Below, piece by piece: positions 60,331 through 64,000 of a stretch of DNA of 64,000 bases. The notes beneath the pieces are model-generated. The model ran no database searches. It worked only from the letters and a program-made list of their open reading frames with translations, and was not told the origin of the DNA. Every line of letters starts with the position of its first letter. The first letter of the stretch is position 1. The stretch comes from Oscillospiraceae bacterium (GTDB taxonomy: Bacteria; Bacillota; Clostridia; Oscillospirales; Ruminococcaceae). Where the stretch lies: contig JAFSCU010000001.1 of NCBI GenBank assembly GCA_017436575.1, positions 1 to 64,000 on the forward strand, given 5' to 3'. A program made the translations under genes and the position numbers.

Positions 60331-63300
60331 TATTCTACACTTTTCAGTGATTCAACCATTTCAACATTACGCAGGGTTTTGCGCATAAGCAGTATTACCA
60401 GTATGGTAAAAATCATAGTGATAACCGCTGCATACAGATAGCTGGTTGGCTGTACAATAGTTGGGAACATCACCATTTCCATATCAATAATATCCATTAC
60501 AAATACCAGTTCCAGTTTGCCAAAAGGCAATCCCACTATCATACCTATCAGCGACAGTATAAACACCTCTTTGAATACATAGGAATAAACTTCCCCATTG
60601 TTGAACCCCAGAACTTTCAGTGTGGCAATTTCCCTGATACGTTCAGAAATATTTACTTCTGTCAGGTTCATAATTACCACCAGTGACAGTGAACCTGCCA
60701 CAAGGGTAATAACCACAATAATAATATCCAGAGAGCCAAACATATTGTCAAAGGTGGAAATCATACCGGAGAAGTCAGACACATTTTCCACGCCCAGTGT
60801 TTTTTCGTATTTGTTCACAACTTCGGCGCTGTCCTGGGCTGTTACTGCCAGGGTATCAAATACCACGGTTTCCCCAAATATGTCTTCGTACATATCTTTG
60901 CTGATAAACAGGTAGTGCTGGGTATACATTTCACATATACCTGCCACTTCCACCTGTTTTTTTATACCGTGGGAAGATTCTATAGTTATAGTGTCACCCA
61001 CTGAAACACCGCAGAGTTTTGCAAATTTTTCGCTGACTACCACACCTTTTTTTACAGACAACGGCTCCTGATTTTTGCGCCGGCGCAGGTCAAAGGCCTG
61101 TGGTATATCATCTTCTTCCATAATATGTACATTTATGGTGTTGTCCTTTTCTTCTGTATATGCCATTGAAGTGTAGGTTTTCATAGGCACTGCATATTCC
61201 ACATTGTCATCTGCCAGCAGCAGACTGTGTATTTCTTCCAGCCTGTCGGTATCTTCCAGTGCAACTGTGGTGTTGTATGTGACAATATCCCCATACTGAA
61301 TGGAAACAACCTGTGAAATAGACCCTTTGATGGCAAAACCCAGTACCAGCAGGCTGGTACAGCCTGCCACACCGATAACCGTCATAAAGAAACGGGATTT
61401 ATATCGGATAATATTTCTGGCAGTAACCTTTGATGTAAAGGACATTCGTTTCCAGATAAAAGGTATTTTTTCCAAAAAGACCTTCTTCGCATTTTTCGGT
61501 GCTTTCGGACGCATCAGCCGGCTGGGGTTTTCTTTCAGTATGCCGCGTACAACTATATATGTAACCAGCATCATCAGCACTGTAAAGGACAGTACCCCCA
61601 GCACTGCAATGTATGGCGGCATTGTCAGCACCATATCAGGCAGGTCGTACATAAGGCGCCAGCAGAAATAAATAACTGTCGGGAACATGGCCATACCTAT
61701 AGGAATAGCAACCACACTACCCATAAGACTGGCTGTCAGCGCATAGATTACATATTTGCTGATAATTTTCCCATTGGAAAAACCAAGTGCAGAAAAAACA
61801 CCAATCTGCGAACGCTGTTCGTCCACCAGACGTTTCATTGTAGTCATACATACAAGAGCAGCCACCAGGAAAAACAGCATTGGGAACACCAGACCGATTT
61901 TCCACATCTGTGCAGCATTATTTTCAAACATATATGTGGAATAGTGCATTGAATGGTCAAGTATCATCCATTCAGCATCCGGCAGTTCTGCCAGTTGCTG
62001 CTTTGCTTTTTCCAGCTCAATTCTGGCTTTTTCGCTTTCTTCGTTCAGTTTTTTCTGGCCTTCTTCCAGGTCTTTTACACCTTTTTCATATTCAGCACGG
62101 CCTTTTTTCAATTCTGCCTGGGCAGATTCTATCATAGCCTTACCTGCTGCCATTTCTGCCTTACCTGCCTCAATTTCCTTGCGGCCTGCTTCCAGTTCTT
62201 TTTCGGCGGCTTCCATCTGCAGAATGGAAGCGTAAACACCTTCAATATCCCCACCCATCATATCATTGATAATGCCGGGGATTTCAGCCAATACCTTGTC
62301 ACCCATCAGTTTTGAAATGGTTTCCAGGTCTGCAATAAATTTGGCTGCATCTGCAATGGCGGAATTGTTTTCTTCCATCTGTTTATTGAGAGAAGAAATC
62401 TTGGTTTCATTGGCAGTGATTTTAATATTGTTTGTGCCGATTTTTAATTTATTTGCTTCAATAGTTGCCTGATTGGCAGCTATTTTCATTTTATTGGCTG
62501 TAATCTGTTCCAGATTTCCTTCTGCTTCCAGCCGGGCATTTTCCTGTTCCAGAGTCTGATTTTCGCCGAAAAGATTGCTGTTTTCTGTTTCAAGGGCTGT
62601 ATTTTCCAGCTTCAGACTGGTATTATCATCATTAAGAACAAGTATTTCCCCTGCCAGTGTCACGTTTTCCCGCGTTTTTTCAGTGATTATCCCCTGTTTT
62701 TCACTGATAACCTGGTCAATAGTAGAGCCCTGTTCAAAACCGCCCTGTGTCACAATGCCGTTCACCAGATTGTAAACGCTGTACATTGTTTTGACCATAT
62801 TGACAGCTTCGCTGTAAGACATACCTGTCCGCTGTTCTATCTGCTTTTTGCCGTCAGCCAGCTGTTTTTCACCATCAGCAATTAACCGCTGTGCAGCAAC
62901 CAGTTCTTTTTCACCTGTGGTAATCTGTGTCAGGTTTGCCTCTATCTGAGCCTCGCCCACCAGAATCTGTATGTAGGCATCTTCCAGTTTCTTTTTGCCG
63001 TCATCTATCTCTTTCTGGGCTTTTGCCAGTTCTTCTTCCATTTCCTTTTCGCCATCAGCAATCTGCTGGGTTACCTCAGCCATCACTTCGTCACGGCGGA
63101 CTGTCTGCTGGTCTCTGATTACATCAGAATACAAATCATCCATTGTGTCTTCAACAAAAGTTTTGTAATCGTCATTGAAAACCATATAGTCCTTTGCACC
63201 GTTAAGAGTAAGGTAAACAGAGGTATAATAGTCAGCAGTAAGAGTGCCGCGTGGCACAAAAATAACAGTATCAAGAGTGAGATTGTCCAATGTGGATGTT

Positions 63301-63839
63301 TCACGGCTGGCGGCCATATACTGTGCAGAACGGGCCACACCCACTATTTTAAAATCTGTAACCGACAGTGATTCAGACAGGTCACCATCTTCCAGATAGG
63401 CATGTATTGTACTGCCTTCACCGAACACACTGGCAAAGGAGGCTGACCCCAGCGCCAGGGCTTCGCCCGGTTTTTCAGGCATACGACCGGACACCAGCTG
63501 AATTTTGTTCAGCCAGCTGTCTGCTTCCTGTATTCTGGTAACTACCGCAGAGTCACCGCGCTTTACATACACATCAACAAATCGTGTCGGATACACGCTG
63601 TCCACCTGTGGTGCCTTTTTCAGGGCATTTATATCCCTGTCATCAAAGCCATAGGATGAAAACAGCTGTACATCCATAAAATTGGTATCATCAAAGTATT
63701 TATCCACACTGTATCGCATTGTTGGTGCACTGGACATCAGCCCCACCATAAACGCAACACCGATAAGAACAATCAGCACGATGGTAATAAAGCGCTTTCG
63801 TGTTTTGGCTATAAGACGAAAGGTATCTTTATGAAACAT
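60330..63839 (-). CDS. Giant FtsX-family ABC permease with long coiled coil
   Basis: 1169 aa. An N-terminal membrane segment (FITIVLIVLIGVAFMVGL, about 17-35) and a MacB-like extracellular part are followed by a very long, Glu/Lys/Gln-rich coiled-coil region (about 255-635) with repeats such as ADGEKQLADGKKQIE and KAEMAAGKAMIESAQAELKKG. Two FtsX-type membrane blocks follow (near 690-800 and in the C-terminus ending LVILLMRKTLRN). Such proteins move lipid or peptide signals or act mechanically at the envelope. The start overlaps the stop of its ATPase gene (TGATG). Confidence 0.9.
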   Translation of the reverse strand: MFHKDTFRLIAKTRKRFITIVLIVLIGVAFMVGLMSSAPTMRYSVDKYFDDTNFMDVQLFSSYGFDDRDINALKKAPQVDSVYPTRFVDVYVKRGDSAVVTRIQEADSWLNKIQLVSGRMPEKPGEALALGSASFASVFGEGSTIHAYLEDGDLSESLSVTDFKIVGVARSAQYMAASRETSTLDNLTLDTVIFVPRGTLTADYYTSVYLTLNGAKDYMVFNDDYKTFVEDTMDDLYSDVIRDQQTVRRDEVMAEVTQQIADGEKEMEEELAKAQKEIDDGKKKLEDAYIQILVGEAQIEANLTQITTGEKELVAAQRLIADGEKQLADGKKQIEQRTGMSYSEAVNMVKTMYSVYNLVNGIVTQGGFEQGSTIDQVISEKQGIITEKTRENVTLAGEILVLNDDNTSLKLENTALETENSNLFGENQTLEQENARLEAEGNLEQITANKMKIAANQATIEANKLKIGTNNIKITANETKISSLNKQMEENNSAIADAAKFIADLETISKLMGDKVLAEIPGIINDMMGGDIEGVYASILQMEAAEKELEAGRKEIEAGKAEMAAGKAMIESAQAELKKGRAEYEKGVKDLEEGQKKLNEESEKARIELEKAKQQLAELPDAEWMILDHSMHYSTYMFENNAAQMWKIGLVFPMLFFLVAALVCMTTMKRLVDEQRSQIGVFSALGFSNGKIISKYVIYALTASLMGSVVAIPIGMAMFPTVIYFCWRLMYDLPDMVLTMPPYIAVLGVLSFTVLMMLVTYIVVRGILKENPSRLMRPKAPKNAKKVFLEKIPFIWKRMSFTSKVTARNIIRYKSRFFMTVIGVAGCTSLLVLGFAIKGSISQVVSIQYGDIVTYNTTVALEDTDRLEEIHSLLLADDNVEYAVPMKTYTSMAYTEEKDNTINVHIMEEDDIPQAFDLRRRKNQEPLSVKKGVVVSEKFAKLCGVSVGDTITIESSHGIKKQVEVAGICEMYTQHYLFISKDMYEDIFGETVVFDTLAVTAQDSAEVVNKYEKTLGVENVSDFSGMISTFDNMFGSLDIIIVVITLVAGSLSLVVIMNLTEVNISERIREIATLKVLGFNNGEVYSYVFKEVFILSLIGMIVGLPFGKLELVFVMDIIDMEMVMFPTIVQPTSYLYAAVITMIFTILVILLMRKTLRNVEMVESLKSVE

Positions 63840-64000
63840 CAGTATTCTATATCCTCCACATTTTTAGGGTTTGGGTTGATGGTTACACTTTCAATTTTGC
63901 CGCTGCGCACACGTATAATCTTCTGCCCCATATCAGCCAGTGCAGCGTTGTGGGTAATCATAACCACTGTCATCTTGCGCTGTACAGACATATCCTGCAG
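63839..64000 (-). CDS. ABC transporter ATPase, 3' end (partial)
   Basis: Only the C-terminal 53 residues are in the window; the rest lies to the right. MTVVMITHNAALADMGQKI contains the H-loop His, and the tail ends RVRSGKIESVTINPNPKN. It overlaps the FtsX permease start by one base (TGATG), so it is the ATPase of that transporter. Confidence 0.88.
   Translation of the reverse strand: MQDMSVQRKMTVVMITHNAALADMGQKIIRVRSGKIESVTINPNPKNVEDIEY

Overview
The window looks like chromosome of an anaerobic, low-to-moderate GC Gram-positive of the class Clostridia, probably a gut member of the Oscillospirales. The taxonomic call is inference. It rests on the class III (oxygen-sensitive) ribonucleotide reductase, AddAB instead of RecBCD, a T-box in front of ileS, guanine riboswitches, lipoprotein signal peptides, a CCA-encoding tRNA and strong Shine-Dalgarno sites. 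No phage, plasmid, IS element, rRNA or CRISPR array is visible.

Layout. 1-9.5 kb: a partial HEAT-like gene, dut and nrdG, an AT-rich ecsC-like gene inserted in opposite orientation, nrdD with NrdR-type boxes, a lipid kinase, two tandem DUF3048 lipoproteins, a small-multidrug-export-family membrane protein and an orphan ABC ATPase. 9.5-21.7 kb: de novo purine synthesis. purE-F-M-N-purO-AICARFT-D-L runs leftward and purC rightward, and each unit has its own guanine riboswitch. IMP formation uses an archaeal-type PurO cyclohydrolase plus a stand-alone AICAR transformylase instead of fused PurH. 21.7-27.1 kb: an ArsR regulator, an AT-rich desert, an operon of an XRE-desulfoferrodoxin fusion and a CAT-like acetyltransferase, tRNA-Lys(CTT) next to a mosaic of tRNA-end repeats, lrgAB, and a membrane-anchored XRE regulator with a small partner.

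27.1-33.6 kb: RNA methyltransferases and a phosphodiesterase, then the most unusual locus, an operon rpe-rnfD-rnfE-rnfA-like-glycosidase-like. The three membrane proteins are clear homologues of Rnf/Nqr subunits D, E and A. By my alignment all four cysteines that hold the intramembrane 2Fe-2S cluster are replaced (Ser34 and Ser127; Ala37 and Pro120), the RnfD flavin-attachment motif is degenerate, and rnfC, rnfG and rnfB are absent from the window. This suggests a repurposed, cofactor-poor Rnf-derived membrane complex. A lipoprotein ApbE flavin transferase lies about 6 kb away.

33.8-43 kb: a ferredoxin-type aldo-keto reductase, a TIGR01906 membrane protein, a LUD-domain protein, an internally duplicated XRE/membrane protein coupled to a lipoprotein, ApbE, an M20 amidohydrolase and a lipoprotein with three related domains. 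43-53 kb: a type-2-like IleS under a T-box (specifier AUC), two pyridoxal-kinase-like proteins (one in an operon with DUF436 and an ECF S component, probably vitamin B6 salvage), a hydrolase, a YbjQ/small membrane pair behind a perfect 24-bp palindromic operator, and an ABC-F protein. 53-64 kb: addB-addA with a trailing membrane protein, then a giant FtsX-type permease with a long coiled coil and the 3' end of its ABC ATPase.

Most convergent genes are separated by strong, often bidirectional, intrinsic terminators. Many genes within operons overlap by 1-11 bases, which suggests translational coupling. Several gene starts given here were moved from the longest reading frame to the Met preceded by a good Shine-Dalgarno site.
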